Below are positions 48,580 through 57,901 of a stretch of 64,000 nucleotides of DNA, one piece after another. Made by a program: the position numbers and the translations under genes. The notes beneath the pieces are model-generated. The model saw nothing but the letters and a program-made list of their open reading frames with translations, was not told the DNA's origin and made no database searches. The DNA comes from Deltaproteobacteria bacterium (lineage in GTDB: Bacteria; Desulfobacterota; Syntrophobacteria; Syntrophobacterales; Syntrophobacteraceae): NCBI GenBank assembly GCA_021777755.1, contig JAJYDE010000001.1, forward strand, positions 122,077 through 186,076, written 5' to 3'. Positions within the stretch are counted from its first letter, which is position 1, and each line of letters starts with the position of its first letter.

Positions 48580-50025
48580 ATGCGTATTCATCGTGGAATT
48601 CCAGCAAAGATCGCCAGGACGGCCTGTTTTGTGGCCCTGGTGTGGCCTGTTTTGCTCTTTTGCAGCCCCAAGGCTCACACTGCGCCCTTCGAGGCCCCGG
48701 CATCTTTTGCCAATCTCGTCCAAACGGTGGAAAATTCGGTAGTCAACATTTCAACGACTCAAAAGACCAAGGAAACCCCCTTCCAGCAGCAGTTCGGAGG
48801 GTCCAATTCGCCGTTTGACCAGTTTTTCGGCCACCAGTTCAAAAACTTTTTCGGCAACATTCCCCGAGGGGAGGTTGAAACGCATGCCCTGGGTTCGGGT
48901 TTTCTCATCAGCGACCACGGCTTGATTCTTACCAACAACCACGTGGTGGACAAAGCCGATGAGATCACGGTAAAGACTTTTGACGGCAAGGAATACCACG
49001 CAAAGGTTGTGGGAAGGGACCCCAAGACCGATCTTGCCCTGGTGCGCATCGCAGCGACCAAGGGCGTTCTGCCCAAACCCGCGCTTCTCGGAGATTCGGA
49101 TGCGATGCGCGTCGGTGACTGGGTGATAGCTGTTGGCAACCCCTTCGGCCTGGGCAACACCGTTACCGCGGGAATTATCAGCGCCAAGGGCCGGGTGATT
49201 GGCGCAGGCCCCTATGACGATTTTCTGCAAACCGACGCGGCGATAAATCCTGGAAACAGCGGCGGGCCGCTGTTCAATATGCAGGGCCAGGTGGTCGGAA
49301 TAAATACCGCCATAGTTGCCCAGGGTCAGGGGATCGGCTTCGCCATACCCATAAATATTGCCAAGGGCATTCTTGGACAGTTGAAGACCGGCAAGGTCAT
49401 CCGCGGATGGCTGGGCATCATGATCCAGAACATCACGCCGGAATTGGCCAAGTCCTTCGGGATCAGTGCAACCAAGGGCGTGATTGTGGCCGATGTGGTC
49501 AAACAGGGTCCGGCCGAGAAAGCGGGCCTCAAGCGCGGCGACATTATTGAGACGCTGGACGGCAAGGCGGTGGAAAATGCCGCCGAGCTTTCGCGCAAGA
49601 TCGCCGCTCTAAAGCCCGGCACCGCGGTCGAGCTGGGTTTGGTTCGAAACGGCAAACCTCTGAGTGTGAAAGTGAGCTTGGGCACACTGCCGGGAAAATT
49701 GCCCAAGGCCGAGGCCTTGACTCCTAAAACACAAAGCGCATGGGGTCTTACGGTGCAGAACCTGACGCCCGAACTTGCTCAGACCTTCGGCCTAAGTTCC
49801 GGAGAAACCGGAGTGGTGATCACGAAGGTGCAACAGGGCTCCGAGGCGGCTACGGCCATGCTGCGCCAGGGGGATGTGATAAAGGAGGTCAACCGGCGGA
49901 AAATCCAGAATATCCGGGATTGGAAGCAGGCCATCGAAAAAGTCAAAAAGGGCGAACCTTTGCTCTTGCTCATCGAACGAGGCGGCAACACTTTTTATGT
50001 CGCCATAAAGGCCGCGCAACACTGA
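48580..50025 (+). CDS. degP: Periplasmic HtrA/DegP-type serine protease
   Basis: 481 residues: signal peptide (about 1-34), trypsin-like domain with His121 (LTNNHVV), Asp151 (PKTDLALV) and Ser227 (NPGNSGGP), and two PDZ domains (about 275-365 and 390-475). Typical of Do-type protease/chaperones that degrade or refold misfolded envelope proteins. The [11 protein letters not shown] segment matches the LA loop. ATG 48580 with GGAAAGGAG upstream. No rseA/rpoE or two-component genes are adjacent. Confidence 0.95.
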   Translation: MRIHRGIPAKIARTACFVALVWPVLLFCSPKAHTAPFEAPASFANLVQTVENSVVNISTTQKTKETPFQQQFGGSNSPFDQFFGHQFKNFFGNIPRGEVETHALGSGFLISDHGLILTNNHVVDKADEITVKTFDGKEYHAKVVGRDPKTDLALVRIAATKGVLPKPALLGDSDAMRVGDWVIAVGNPFGLGNTVTAGIISAKGRVIGAGPYDDFLQTDAAINPGNSGGPLFNMQGQVVGINTAIVAQGQGIGFAIPINIAKGILGQLKTGKVIRGWLGIMIQNITPELAKSFGISATKGVIVADVVKQGPAEKAGLKRGDIIETLDGKAVENAAELSRKIAALKPGTAVELGLVRNGKPLSVKVSLGTLPGKLPKAEALTPKTQSAWGLTVQNLTPELAQTFGLSSGETGVVITKVQQGSEAATAMLRQGDVIKEVNRRKIQNIRDWKQAIEKVKKGEPLLLLIERGGNTFYVAIKAAQH

Positions 50026-50065
50026 GCGTCGGCCACAAAGGTTGAAAGTGCCCATGGGGACTGAA

Positions 50066-50425
50066 ATGAGCCCGTTTATCGCCTGTGTGGCGCCCGAGCA
50101 ACTCCGCAGGGAAAAGGAGAAAGCCGCCCGGTTGCGCGCGTCCCAATGGTGGAAGCGGCAAATCGCCAAGGGTGTCTGTTACTATTGCCACAAAAAAATT
50201 CCCCCCGCCGAACTGACCATGGATCATGTCGTGGCGCTCGTTCGGGGGGGGAAAACCTCGCGGGGCAATGTGGTGGCGGCGTGCAGGGACTGCAACAGCC
50301 GAAAGAAATATCTGCTCCCGTTCGAGTGGGAAGAGTATGCGGGGCGGATGGCCGCCGAAAGGCACGCCGAGGAAAAGGAGCGCGCGGTCGCTGCCCAACG
50401 GCCCCTCGGAGCTCCTGAAGGCTGA
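50066..50425 (+). CDS. HNH endonuclease domain protein
   Basis: About 119 residues. HNH fold: [12 protein letters not shown] (first Cys pair), [32 protein letters not shown] with catalytic His, Asn and second Cys pair. An N-terminal basic helix ([19 protein letters not shown]) precedes it. Start: ATG 50066 has GGGGA 5 bases upstream; ATG 50054 and TTG 50042 are also in frame. It lacks phage or restriction neighbours; substrate unknown. Confidence 0.85.
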   Translation: MSPFIACVAPEQLRREKEKAARLRASQWWKRQIAKGVCYYCHKKIPPAELTMDHVVALVRGGKTSRGNVVAACRDCNSRKKYLLPFEWEEYAGRMAAERHAEEKERAVAAQRPLGAPEG

Positions 50426-50436
50426 AGGATTATAAG

Positions 50437-50619
50437 ATGGAACAATGTAGGGATTGTGATCTGGCGATTTACTGTTATACCGATTCGAGTTCCTGGATTT
50501 TTAGAACCAAGCAGGAAATGGGAGAAAAAAAAGACGCGATCGCCAACTGCCCTTTGCACCGGCAGGTAGAGCGGGCGGTCGCGTCCCGGGGAACACAACG
50601 GGGAGGCGGGATCAAATGA
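50437..50619 (+). CDS. Small Cys-containing conserved protein
   Basis: 60 residues starting MEQCRDCDLAIYCYTDSSSWIF, with C-x2-C, a third Cys and a CP motif (ANCPLHRQ), a possible zinc or redox site. ATG 50437 has AAGGA 8 bases upstream and lies 11 bases after the HNH gene, so they are cotranscribed. Similar small proteins are, as I recall, widespread in deltaproteobacteria with no known role. Confidence 0.75.
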   Translation: MEQCRDCDLAIYCYTDSSSWIFRTKQEMGEKKDAIANCPLHRQVERAVASRGTQRGGGIK

Positions 50620-50696
50620 GGCTTTGACGCCTCAGACCATCGCGTGGGAACTCGGGGGGTCTTCAAAACCCGATTTCCCGCCGCCTCCCGGCAACT

Positions 50697-51191
50697 TTAA
50701 GTAAACATGTTGATTTTGCAGTTCCGTGCGTGTTTGAGATATTCTTCGGCGGTCTGGATTTCAGCCCCTTCTATCAGATCTTCGGGTTTAAGCCCCATCA
50801 TATCGATAGTCATCTTGCAGGCAACGAGCTTGACCCCCTCCAACTGGGCAATTTCCATCAGTTCCTCCAGGGTCGGGATCCCCGCGTCGTCGATTTTTTT
50901 TCTCATCATACGGCTGGCCACCGCGGACATGCCGGGAATGGCCCCCATGGTTCCCCCGGGGATGAACCGGGCCTTCGATATCCCGCCCTTGCGAATGAGG
51001 TTGATTCCCATGAAAGTGTAGAAAATGTTCGCCTCCATTCCAAGCCTTTTCGAATTTATCGCCAAAATGAGGGCCGGATAGGCGCCATCAAGAGTATCGC
51101 GGCTGCAGATGAAGGTGCAGGATACCTTTTCGGGTTCGGCTGCCGTTTGCGGTTCGCGTTCGTTTTGCTCAAGGACTGCCACTTCTGACAT
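50697..51191 (-). CDS. DsrE/DsrF-like family protein
   Basis: 164 residues; alpha/beta DsrE fold with KVSCTFICSRDTLDGAYPALILA, FYTFMGINLI, the flexible MSAVASRMMRKKID segment and GVKLVACKMTIDMMG, where Cys is at the usual sulfur-carrying position. A C-terminal segment with IEGAEIQTAEEYLKHA is typical of peroxiredoxin-like DsrE proteins (DUF6-type annotation aside). Likely persulfide transfer. GGAGG 8 bases before ATG 51191. The arsR gene lies 47 bases upstream on the same strand. Confidence 0.88.
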   Translation of the reverse strand: MSEVAVLEQNEREPQTAAEPEKVSCTFICSRDTLDGAYPALILAINSKRLGMEANIFYTFMGINLIRKGGISKARFIPGGTMGAIPGMSAVASRMMRKKIDDAGIPTLEELMEIAQLEGVKLVACKMTIDMMGLKPEDLIEGAEIQTAEEYLKHARNCKINMFT

Positions 51192-51238
51192 TTGGATTCC
51201 TCCTGTAAAGTTGGTGACTCACTCCACTTCCAATCCCG

Positions 51239-51580
51239 TTATTGGCCCACGGGGGCCGAACACGTCTCTGCTCCCGGTCCATGCCTTCGAACACATTGGA
51301 TCACCTCGATGACGTTTTGGTTGGCAACCTGGTAGAACACCTGGTTGCCGCTTCTTCGCGAGGAAAGAATCCCCTTGGCCTTCATAAGATTCAATTGGTG
51401 GGAAATGAAGGGCTGCGGGGCGTTTAGACACTTGCAAATCTGCGCCACGGATTGCTCGCCCGATTGCAAAAAGTCGATGATTTTAAGCCTTGCGGGATGG
51501 GCCACCGTTTTGAGGATTTCGGCGGCGCGCTGGACGAGTTCGGAATCGATGAGCAGATAAGAGGTATTGTCTTCGGCCAT
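51239..51580 (-). CDS. ArsR-family transcriptional regulator, possibly persulfide-sensing
   Basis: 113 residues; winged helix with AHPARLKIIDFLQ, SVAQICKCLNAPQPFISHQLNLMKAKG (recognition helix) and SGNQVFYQVAN. Cysteines sit at 49, 51 and 96, one cluster before the recognition helix and one in the last helix. This resembles SqrR/BigR persulfide sensors rather than the classic metal site of ArsR. ATG 51580 (GTG 51586 in frame). Its own operator/promoter lies at 51639-51678 and a DsrE-like gene follows in the operon. Confidence 0.88.
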   Translation of the reverse strand: MAEDNTSYLLIDSELVQRAAEILKTVAHPARLKIIDFLQSGEQSVAQICKCLNAPQPFISHQLNLMKAKGILSSRRSGNQVFYQVANQNVIEVIQCVRRHGPGAETCSAPVGQ

Positions 51581-51638
51581 AAGCACCTGTCATGGAAGTG
51601 GAGTGGAGGTCGGGGCGGCGAAAGAAGCCGCTGGATAC

Positions 51639-51670
51639 ATGCGGTAATCTATATATGCGGATAATCGCAT
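51639..51670. promoter_or_regulatory. Probable ArsR operator
   Basis: Imperfect inverted repeat ATGCGGTAATC (51639-51649) and GATAATCGCAT (51660-51670): 9 of 11 positions match around a 10-base spacer. A second, overlapping pair ATGCG/CGCAT lies at 51655-51670. It covers the -10 box and spacer of the arsR promoter, as expected for a repressor. Confidence 0.65.
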
Positions 51671-51678
51671 GTTGTCAA
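51650..51678 (-). promoter_or_regulatory. arsR-dsrE promoter
   Basis: Minus strand TTGACA (51678-51673), 17-base spacer, TATATA (51655-51650). Perfect -35 and 4/6 -10. Transcription would begin about 60 bases before arsR. Confidence 0.7.
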
Positions 51679-51756
51679 CCCTTTTTTCGGCTCACCCGGT
51701 TTTGCTGCAAGTCCGTTGGAGAGATTTTTTGGTGCGGACCGGGGAAAAGCGAGTTT

Positions 51757-53295
51757 TTATCGAGAACAAATCCCCAGTTTTTTCATGCGGCCCCGGAGGG
51801 TGTTGGGGTTTAGTCCCAGAAGCCGGGCGGCCCCCCGGGGGCCGCTGACCGTGCCGTTACAGACCGAAAGGGCGTGGAGGATGTGCTGCGAAACGAGTTG
51901 ATCGAGCGGGGTGAGATTTCGGGGTTCACCATGCCGGACAAGGGAAGCCTCGGCGGGGCCGGGCGATTCGAGGTGGTCGAATGCCAGGCTCCGGTTGTTT
52001 TTCTTTCCCCGATTATGGATGAGGGCCCGTTCCACCAGGTTTTCCAGTTCACGCACGTTTCCCGGCCAATGATGGCTCTTCAGTCTTGCGACCTCTTGAG
52101 CGGAAACGAAGGGATGGGGATGGATTTTGAGTTCCTTGGATTTTTTTCCAACGAAGTAGTCGACCAGCGCCGGGATGTCCTCTTTGCGCTCGCGCAGCGG
52201 GGGGATGAGGATCGGAAAGACGTTCAGTCGAAACAGCAGGTCGCTTCTGAACCCGCCGGCCCTCACCAGTGCTTCGAGATCGCGGTGGGTGGCGGCAACG
52301 ATTCGTACGTCCACGGCAATGGTGCGTGTCCCGCCGACCCGTTCGATCTCCTTTTGCTGCAGAACGCGCAAGAGCCTGACCTGGGCCTGCGGCGCCAGTT
52401 CTCCCACTTCATCGAGGAAAATGGTGCCGCCGTGGGCTCGCTCGAAACGCCCGAGCTTTTGGGCCACGGCCCCCGTAAAGGCTCCCTTTTCATGGCCGAA
52501 CAGTTCGCTGTCAAGAAGGTTTTCCGGAATCGCCCCGCAGTTGACCTTTACGAAGGGGCCACCCCTTCTTGGCGAGTTATGGTGGATGGCGTTGGCAAGG
52601 ACTTCCTTGCCAACGCCTGTCTCGCCCAGCAGCATGACCGGGCTGTTAAGAGGGGCCACCTGACCCACAAGCTCCATGGTCGATTTCAGTCCGTGCTCCA
52701 CCCCGATGATTTCAGAGCTTGAAAAGCGACGCAGTTCGCGGCTCAGTTCCCGGTTTTCGGCGTCGAGGATATCCTTTAGTTTCACCACCTCTTCGTAGCG
52801 CAGGGCATTGGACATGGCGATCGAAAAAGGCTCGCGCAGAAGGGAGACGAGGTAGACGTGCTCGGAGGTGAATCTGCCCCTGCCCGGGGCCATTACCGCG
52901 AAGGCGCCCACTCTTTTGCCCTCGACCGAGAGCTCCATGACCAAAGAGCAGTGGTTTCGCAGGTCGATGTAGGGGCGAAGGCTCTCCACCACCCGATCGT
53001 GTTCGGCATAATCGATTATCCTCACGTCGCCGGCCCGTGCCCCGGTTTCTATCTGCTCGATGGCTTCCCTGGACATATGGGTGGGAGGCAGTGCCTGGTT
53101 GTTTCCGGCATGATCGACGAACAACAGGCTCCTCAGGGTCCCTGTGTCGCGGTCGAACATGCCGAGGGAGGCTTTGGAGGCGGGCATGAACATGCGAATG
53201 TATTGCAGGCAGCTAAACAAGGCCTTTTCAATATCGAGGCTGCTGCAGATTCGAAGGGTGGCCTGGCGGAAGAATTCATTCTCATCGACTTCCAA
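51757..53295 (-). CDS. Sigma-54-dependent transcriptional activator with GAF sensor domain
   Basis: 512 residues. GAF domain (about 10-165), then AAA+ domain with Walker A GETGVGKE, the sigma-54 contact loop [13 protein letters not shown], Walker B region [12 protein letters not shown], Arg finger region, and a C-terminal Fis-type helix-turn-helix ([23 protein letters not shown]). It activates RNA polymerase-sigma54 when the GAF domain senses a ligand, unknown here. The start is TTG 53295, supported by GGAG 8 bases upstream. Confidence 0.92.
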   Translation of the reverse strand: MEVDENEFFRQATLRICSSLDIEKALFSCLQYIRMFMPASKASLGMFDRDTGTLRSLLFVDHAGNNQALPPTHMSREAIEQIETGARAGDVRIIDYAEHDRVVESLRPYIDLRNHCSLVMELSVEGKRVGAFAVMAPGRGRFTSEHVYLVSLLREPFSIAMSNALRYEEVVKLKDILDAENRELSRELRRFSSSEIIGVEHGLKSTMELVGQVAPLNSPVMLLGETGVGKEVLANAIHHNSPRRGGPFVKVNCGAIPENLLDSELFGHEKGAFTGAVAQKLGRFERAHGGTIFLDEVGELAPQAQVRLLRVLQQKEIERVGGTRTIAVDVRIVAATHRDLEALVRAGGFRSDLLFRLNVFPILIPPLRERKEDIPALVDYFVGKKSKELKIHPHPFVSAQEVARLKSHHWPGNVRELENLVERALIHNRGKKNNRSLAFDHLESPGPAEASLVRHGEPRNLTPLDQLVSQHILHALSVCNGTVSGPRGAARLLGLNPNTLRGRMKKLGICSR

Positions 53296-53960
53296 GATTT
53301 AGACTCCACAGTTTTCACCATATTCAACGAAAAAACGACAGATGGTGAATTTCTACCATATTTGGCGCACATTTGTCCGGCGAATTTTGCCAAGGGCTCG
53401 AAAGGAAACAAAAAGATGCGATGGCACAAAAATCGCTCTATTCACTTCGCGAGACTGCACGTATCGGTCCAGATGTTGCCGGGGCGCCCTCCTCGCCGGC
53501 CAGTGACCCCGATCCTCCTTTTTCGGGCGGATACGCGCAGTCTCCCCCCCCCTTTTTTTTTCCGTTTCGACCCCTTTGAATACCGAAGAACGAAAAGCCC
53601 TGTTTTCCCGCTTTTAGAGCATGAGAGAAAATTTGCGCGCACTGCGCTTGCAAATGGCTGAAAATTAAGGCAGGATAAGGTTGTCATGCTGCTGCAAGTT
53701 TTCAAATTCGCCGGCCAGAACGGAGGCGTCCTTCAGTGATTGCTCATCTTTCCCGCAAGAAGAAAAATTTATCCGGTGATTATTGGGTTGCGCTTTTCGG
53801 GTTTTCCCCGGTGTTTGTCGGGAGCCGAGGGTTTTTGCCCTCCGGTCATGGGTTTTCCATTGGACATGGGCGCTCGCTGTGAGGTAAAGGTGCAAGCGGT
53901 GTTTTGTTGGACTCGCGGTTGCGGGTTTTTTCGCTAAATTCTATTCAAAAAGGAAGTCTC
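53296..53960. other. 665-base intergenic region between the sigma-54 activator and ndk
   Basis: No gene is supported. Notable elements: an ATGGT/ACCAT palindrome at about 53342-53360 with a second CACCAT copy near 53317, upstream of the activator; a -24/-12 type sequence at 53422-53437; and a C9T9-like homopolymer run near 53546-53562. Confidence 0.6.
53422..53437 (+). promoter_or_regulatory. Candidate sigma-54 (-24/-12) promoter
   Basis: TGGCAC, five A, TCGCT: exact GG-N10-GC spacing and one mismatch to TGGCAC-N5-TTGCT. It reads toward ndk, 524 bases away, in the spacer next to a sigma-54 activator gene. Confidence 0.4.
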
Positions 53961-54377
53961 ATGGAGAGGACGCTGTCGATAATCAAGCCCGACGGAGTGG
54001 GCAGGGGGTTGGCCGGAGAGGTCATAGGGCGCATGGAGAAGGCGGGCATAAGGATTTGCGCCATGAAGATGGTGCGGTTGACGATCGAGCAGGCGAGGAT
54101 GTTTTATGCTGTTCACAGGGAGCGACCCTTTTTCGATTCGGTGACCCGGTTCATGACCTCGGGGCCGATCATCGCCATGGTGCTCGAGGCGGAGAATGTC
54201 ATCAAGAAGAACCGGGATCTGATGGGGGCGACAAACCCGGAGCAGGCCCTGCCGGGAACGATCAGAAAAGATTTTGCGAGCGATGTGGAAAAAAATATTG
54301 TTCATGGCTCCGATGGTCCCGAAACGGCAGCGGTGGAAATAAAATTTTTCTTCAGCGATCTTGAAATGCAGCAGTAG
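53961..54377 (+). CDS. ndk: Nucleoside diphosphate kinase
   Basis: 138 residues, full length. Starts [13 protein letters not shown] and has the catalytic His in [14 protein letters not shown], with [11 protein letters not shown] and the [13 protein letters not shown] substrate region. It equilibrates nucleoside di- and triphosphates. ATG 53961 has AAGGAAG just upstream; the longer frame from 53904 has no support. Confidence 0.97.
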   Translation: MERTLSIIKPDGVGRGLAGEVIGRMEKAGIRICAMKMVRLTIEQARMFYAVHRERPFFDSVTRFMTSGPIIAMVLEAENVIKKNRDLMGATNPEQALPGTIRKDFASDVEKNIVHGSDGPETAAVEIKFFFSDLEMQQ

Positions 54378-54413
54378 GAATTTTTGTCAACAACCCGCAT
54401 GGGGAGAGGGCCG

Positions 54414-55715
54414 ATGAGGGGCTTTGGTAAGAGGGGCAGGCTTGAGGCTGCGGCGGCGGCCTTGTTTGTTGTCTTTGTTGGAGGCTGCACGCCTTTGAAT
54501 ACTGCCGCTCCGGTAGGGCAGCCCTCTACGGAGGTCGGGGGGATGCGGTCCGGGCCCGTGGCGGGAACTGCCGGCGGGGTCGAAGTTCCTTATCTGCCCG
54601 CGCCAACGAGCATCGATTTGTGCGGGGAGCCCGTCCCCTTGAACAGGGAATCCGTCTACGAGCGGTTCGACAAGGAATTCACGCTGGTCGTCTATAATCA
54701 TGCCCAGGTTTATCTCTGGCTAAAGAGGATGCAGCGCTATTTTCCGATGATCGAACAAAGGCTTCGCTACTACGGCCTGCCCGATGATTTGAAGTACGTG
54801 GCCATTGCCGAAAGCGACCTGCTGCCCACTGCGTGTTCTCCCAAGGGTGCCGCCGGACCGTGGCAGTTCATGTCCGGCACCGGCGCCGCCTACGGGCTCA
54901 AGCAATGCGGGACCGTTGACAACCGCTTCAGCTTCGAGCGGGCTACGGACAGCGCTTTTCTGTTGCTCAAAAATCTTGACGCCAAGTATCACAGTTGGGC
55001 TCTGGCCCTGGCGGCATATAACGCGGGCGATAAGAGGGTGCTTGATGCCATGCGGGTCGCGGGCACTCATGATTACTACGCTCTGTGCCTGCCTCTGGAA
55101 ACCGAGCGCTACGTTTTGCGAATCCTGGCCATCAAGGCGGTTTTGAGCAATCCGGGCAAGTACGGATACAACCTTCCGGTGCGGTACGGATACAAGCCTT
55201 TGCGCGAGGACAGGGTGAGAGTGTCTCTTCCCGGGCCGGTGGCGATCAGAACGATCGCCGAGGCGGCCGGTACGACCTACGGCGATATAAAGCGTCTAAA
55301 TCCGATTTTCCGCTCGGACCAAATCCCGGCCGGCTCCTATGAGCTCAAGCTGCCCGCGGGGACTCGGGATGCTTTCGAACGTAATTTCAAACCCGTGGCC
55401 TCCGCGGTGCTGCTCGCTCGGCGCGAGACGGCCGCGGAACGTGAGCCCGCCCGATCGGCGGCCAATAGAAGGACCGGTTCCGCCAGCACCGCCTCTCACG
55501 GGCATAAGAGCGCGGCGAGGGCAAAGAGTTCTCGCAGTCACGGGCGCATGGACAAGCACCCGAGTTCACCGGCCAAAGCGGCCTCGAGCCGGGGTAAGGG
55601 GAAAAGTAAACCCCGACGGGCCAATTCTTCCAAAGCCAAGCGGAAGGCGGGGCATGACAGACCCAAGCCTCACGGGGCGAAAAGGAAAGGGGGCAAGAGT
55701 CTGGCCAGGCGATGA
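54414..55715 (+). CDS. MltD-like lytic transglycosylase lipoprotein with histone-like tail
   Basis: 433 residues. ATG 54414 gives a lipoprotein signal with lipobox FVGGC. SLT (goose-lysozyme-like) domain about 110-270 with catalytic Glu in AIAESDLLP and the blocks SPKGAAGPWQFM and LALAAYNAGDKRV. A LysM-like segment follows (VAIRTIAEAAGTTYGDIKRLNP). The last about 85 residues are almost only Lys, Arg, Ala, Ser, Gly, Pro and His (KGKSKPRRANSSKAKRKAG), like histone H1. It cleaves peptidoglycan from the outer-membrane side. The TTG at 54384 is an alternative start. Stop overlaps the next ATG by 4 bases. Confidence 0.9.
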   Translation: MRGFGKRGRLEAAAAALFVVFVGGCTPLNTAAPVGQPSTEVGGMRSGPVAGTAGGVEVPYLPAPTSIDLCGEPVPLNRESVYERFDKEFTLVVYNHAQVYLWLKRMQRYFPMIEQRLRYYGLPDDLKYVAIAESDLLPTACSPKGAAGPWQFMSGTGAAYGLKQCGTVDNRFSFERATDSAFLLLKNLDAKYHSWALALAAYNAGDKRVLDAMRVAGTHDYYALCLPLETERYVLRILAIKAVLSNPGKYGYNLPVRYGYKPLREDRVRVSLPGPVAIRTIAEAAGTTYGDIKRLNPIFRSDQIPAGSYELKLPAGTRDAFERNFKPVASAVLLARRETAAEREPARSAANRRTGSASTASHGHKSAARAKSSRSHGRMDKHPSSPAKAASSRGKGKSKPRRANSSKAKRKAGHDRPKPHGAKRKGGKSLARR

Positions 55716-56704
55716 AAAAAACGGGCATACTCTACGACGAACGATTTTTGCTCCACAAAACGGGCGAAGGGCATCCTGAAATCCCCGAACGGCTTTCAGT
55801 GATCATGCGCGGTATTGAAGAAGCCGGCCTTCTTTCCAAGCTTGTCGCGGTTCCGGTCTCCGAGGCCAGGATGAAATGGATAGAAAAAGTCCATTCTCCC
55901 AAATATATCCATCGGTTCGCAGAAGCCTGCATGCTCGATCTGGGTGAACTGGGCGACCCGGACAACCAGATATGCCCTCAGACCTACGATACGGCCCTGC
56001 TGGCCGTTGGAGGCATTCTCAACACAATCGACATGTTGATGGATGGCAAGATTGAAAATGCGTTCTGCGCCGTTCGCCCTCCGGGCCACCATGCCGAGAT
56101 GATGGAGGCCTACGGGTTTTGCTTTTTCAATAACGTGGCGATTGCCGCCAGATATTTGCAGTACCGGTGGAACGTCTCACGGATCGGTATCATCGACTTC
56201 GATGTGCATCACGGAAACGGAACGCAGCACATATTCGAGCAGGATGCGGACGTCTTCTACTACTCGATCCACGAGCATCCCTCCTTCGCCTATCCCGGCA
56301 CGGGGCGTGAATTTGAAAAGGGCACGGGGCCCGGATTGGGAGCGACCCTCAACTCGACCGTTCTTCCCGGACAGGGTGATGAGGAATATATGCACAAGAT
56401 CACCCGGGACCTTCTTCCCGCCTTCGATCTGTTCAAGCCCGAGATCATCCTGGTTTCCGCGGGCTTTGACGCGCACGCCGCCGATGATATGTCCGACATA
56501 AATCTTTCCACGCAGGGTTTTTCCTGGATTATGGAAACGATTTGCGAGATGGCCGAGCGTTACGCCGGCGGACGCCTTATCTCTATCCTCGAGGGGGGCT
56601 ATGCGCTGGATGTGCTTCCGGAACTTCTCAAAAACCACGTCAAAATTCTGCTTGGCCTGAAAGAGGAGCAAACTGAGCTGGAAAGGAAATCTCATGTTCA
56701 TTGA
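55712..56704 (+). CDS. acuC: Histone-deacetylase-family lysine deacetylase (AcuC-like)
   Basis: 330 residues, class I/II HDAC-type zinc amidohydrolase. Zinc and catalytic motifs: RPPGHHAE (His pair), IDFDVHHGNGTQ (Asp and His ligands), SAGFDAHAADD (Asp ligand) and the Tyr in LEGGYALDVL. Probable targets are acetyl-lysine proteins such as acetyl-CoA synthetase, or acetylpolyamines; inference from the neighbouring AcuB-like gene. It overlaps both flanking genes (4 and 11 bases). Confidence 0.92.
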   Translation: MKKTGILYDERFLLHKTGEGHPEIPERLSVIMRGIEEAGLLSKLVAVPVSEARMKWIEKVHSPKYIHRFAEACMLDLGELGDPDNQICPQTYDTALLAVGGILNTIDMLMDGKIENAFCAVRPPGHHAEMMEAYGFCFFNNVAIAARYLQYRWNVSRIGIIDFDVHHGNGTQHIFEQDADVFYYSIHEHPSFAYPGTGREFEKGTGPGLGATLNSTVLPGQGDEEYMHKITRDLLPAFDLFKPEIILVSAGFDAHAADDMSDINLSTQGFSWIMETICEMAERYAGGRLISILEGGYALDVLPELLKNHVKILLGLKEEQTELERKSHVH

Positions 56705-57362
56705 TAAATCGATGACCACGGATGTGATATCGGCAGGGCCCGAGATGAGCATTGCCGAAGCTCGGGAGATCATGGCCAAAAACGGCATCAGGCATCTGCC
56801 CGTGGTGAGCGAGGACAAGACCCTGTTGGGAATTGTTACCGACCGGGACATAAGAACAGCCATGCCTTCGGCCGTACTCGGGCAGGCGGGCGGTGCCGAG
56901 AATCGACTGGCGGACATCAAGGTTAAAGAGATCATGACCACCCGGCCGGTGACCGTTTCTCCTTGCCAGACGCTCGAAGACGCGCTGCTGATGATGGAGA
57001 TGCACAAGGTCGGGGCCTTCCCGGTTGTCGACCAGGTCGGGAAACTGCAGGGCATCATTTCGATCCGGGATTTGTTGCGGGCCTTCGTAAACGTCCTGGG
57101 GCTTCGGGACCCGGGGGCATTGGTGGGCATTGTGGTCGAAGACAAGCCGGGGGGGATGAAAAAGATCGTGGACGCCATAAGCGAGTTGGGCGTCTCCTTC
57201 GGGAGCATCCTGGTCGTAAGGGTGTGGGAGGAAGGCAAGAGGGCCGTTTTCCCCTATCTTCTCACCACCAATATTGCGAGGGTGAAAAAACAGTTGCGCG
57301 AGAAGGGCTTTACGCTTCTCGACCCGATGGAATGGTGTCTGGACGAGGTGGCAAAAACGTGA
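56694..57362 (+). CDS. acuB: Two-CBS plus ACT domain protein (AcuB-like)
   Basis: 222 residues: CBS1 (about 8-60, GIRHLPVV, LLGIVTDRDI), CBS2 (about 80-135, VGAFPVVDQVGKLQGIISIRDLLRAF) and a C-terminal ACT-like segment (VGIVVEDKPGGMKKIVDAI). CBS pairs bind adenine nucleotides. This architecture is that of AcuB, partner of AcuC in Bacillus acetoin/acetate metabolism. Coupled to the upstream deacetylase by an 11-base overlap. Confidence 0.88.
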   Translation: MFIDKSMTTDVISAGPEMSIAEAREIMAKNGIRHLPVVSEDKTLLGIVTDRDIRTAMPSAVLGQAGGAENRLADIKVKEIMTTRPVTVSPCQTLEDALLMMEMHKVGAFPVVDQVGKLQGIISIRDLLRAFVNVLGLRDPGALVGIVVEDKPGGMKKIVDAISELGVSFGSILVVRVWEEGKRAVFPYLLTTNIARVKKQLREKGFTLLDPMEWCLDEVAKT

Positions 57363-57433
57363 GCGCACGGACCGTGCGATCCGCGCGCTCTTGCGGTACT
57401 TCGATCGGGTGTGTCAGACAACCGCTTCGCAAC

Positions 57434-57751
57434 TCATGCGGCTCGCCTCATCGCTTCCGTTTCATCGTGAAAGGCCGGTGCACCCAGGCTTGCGAGATCG
57501 AAATTTCTAAAGATTCTCTGCCCGTCGACATCGACGATCCGCACAATGTCGAATTGCTTCAAGTCTGTCATGGTGACCGCATAATGCTGTCCGTACCGGG
57601 TTTTTACAATCTCCTCGGGAACTTCGAAAACGATATACTTGTTGATGCCTTTTTCCCCCAGGGCTTTTACGAACGCGGGGTCCTCGAGGCTGTCCGCCGA
57701 AGTCAGACAAAGTATTGTTCCACTTCCCGTGACTATGATTCCTGCTTTCAT
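57434..57751 (-). CDS. Conserved hypothetical protein, 105 residues
   Basis: Compact alpha/beta protein starting MKAGIIVTGSGTILCLTSAD and ending with NFDLASLGAPAFHDETEA. Blocks such as GINKYIVFEVP, YGQHYAVTMTDL resemble a small family that databases label only cytosolic protein, known in sulfate reducers and syntrophs (recollection). GGGGTG lies just upstream of ATG 57751. It is convergent with the CBS/ACT gene. Confidence 0.7.
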   Translation of the reverse strand: MKAGIIVTGSGTILCLTSADSLEDPAFVKALGEKGINKYIVFEVPEEIVKTRYGQHYAVTMTDLKQFDIVRIVDVDGQRIFRNFDLASLGAPAFHDETEAMRRAA

Positions 57752-57901
57752 CGCCCACCCCTTTCAAACGCGCCCCGATTTCACTGTGGTTGATGCTTCC
57801 ACAAGAGCGCATCGGCAAGTATAAAGTAATCAGGAGCCAAATGCGGGTCAATGCGGCCGAAGAAGACCGAGCTCCGTTAATTCCATGGGGGTTATGATTC
57901 G

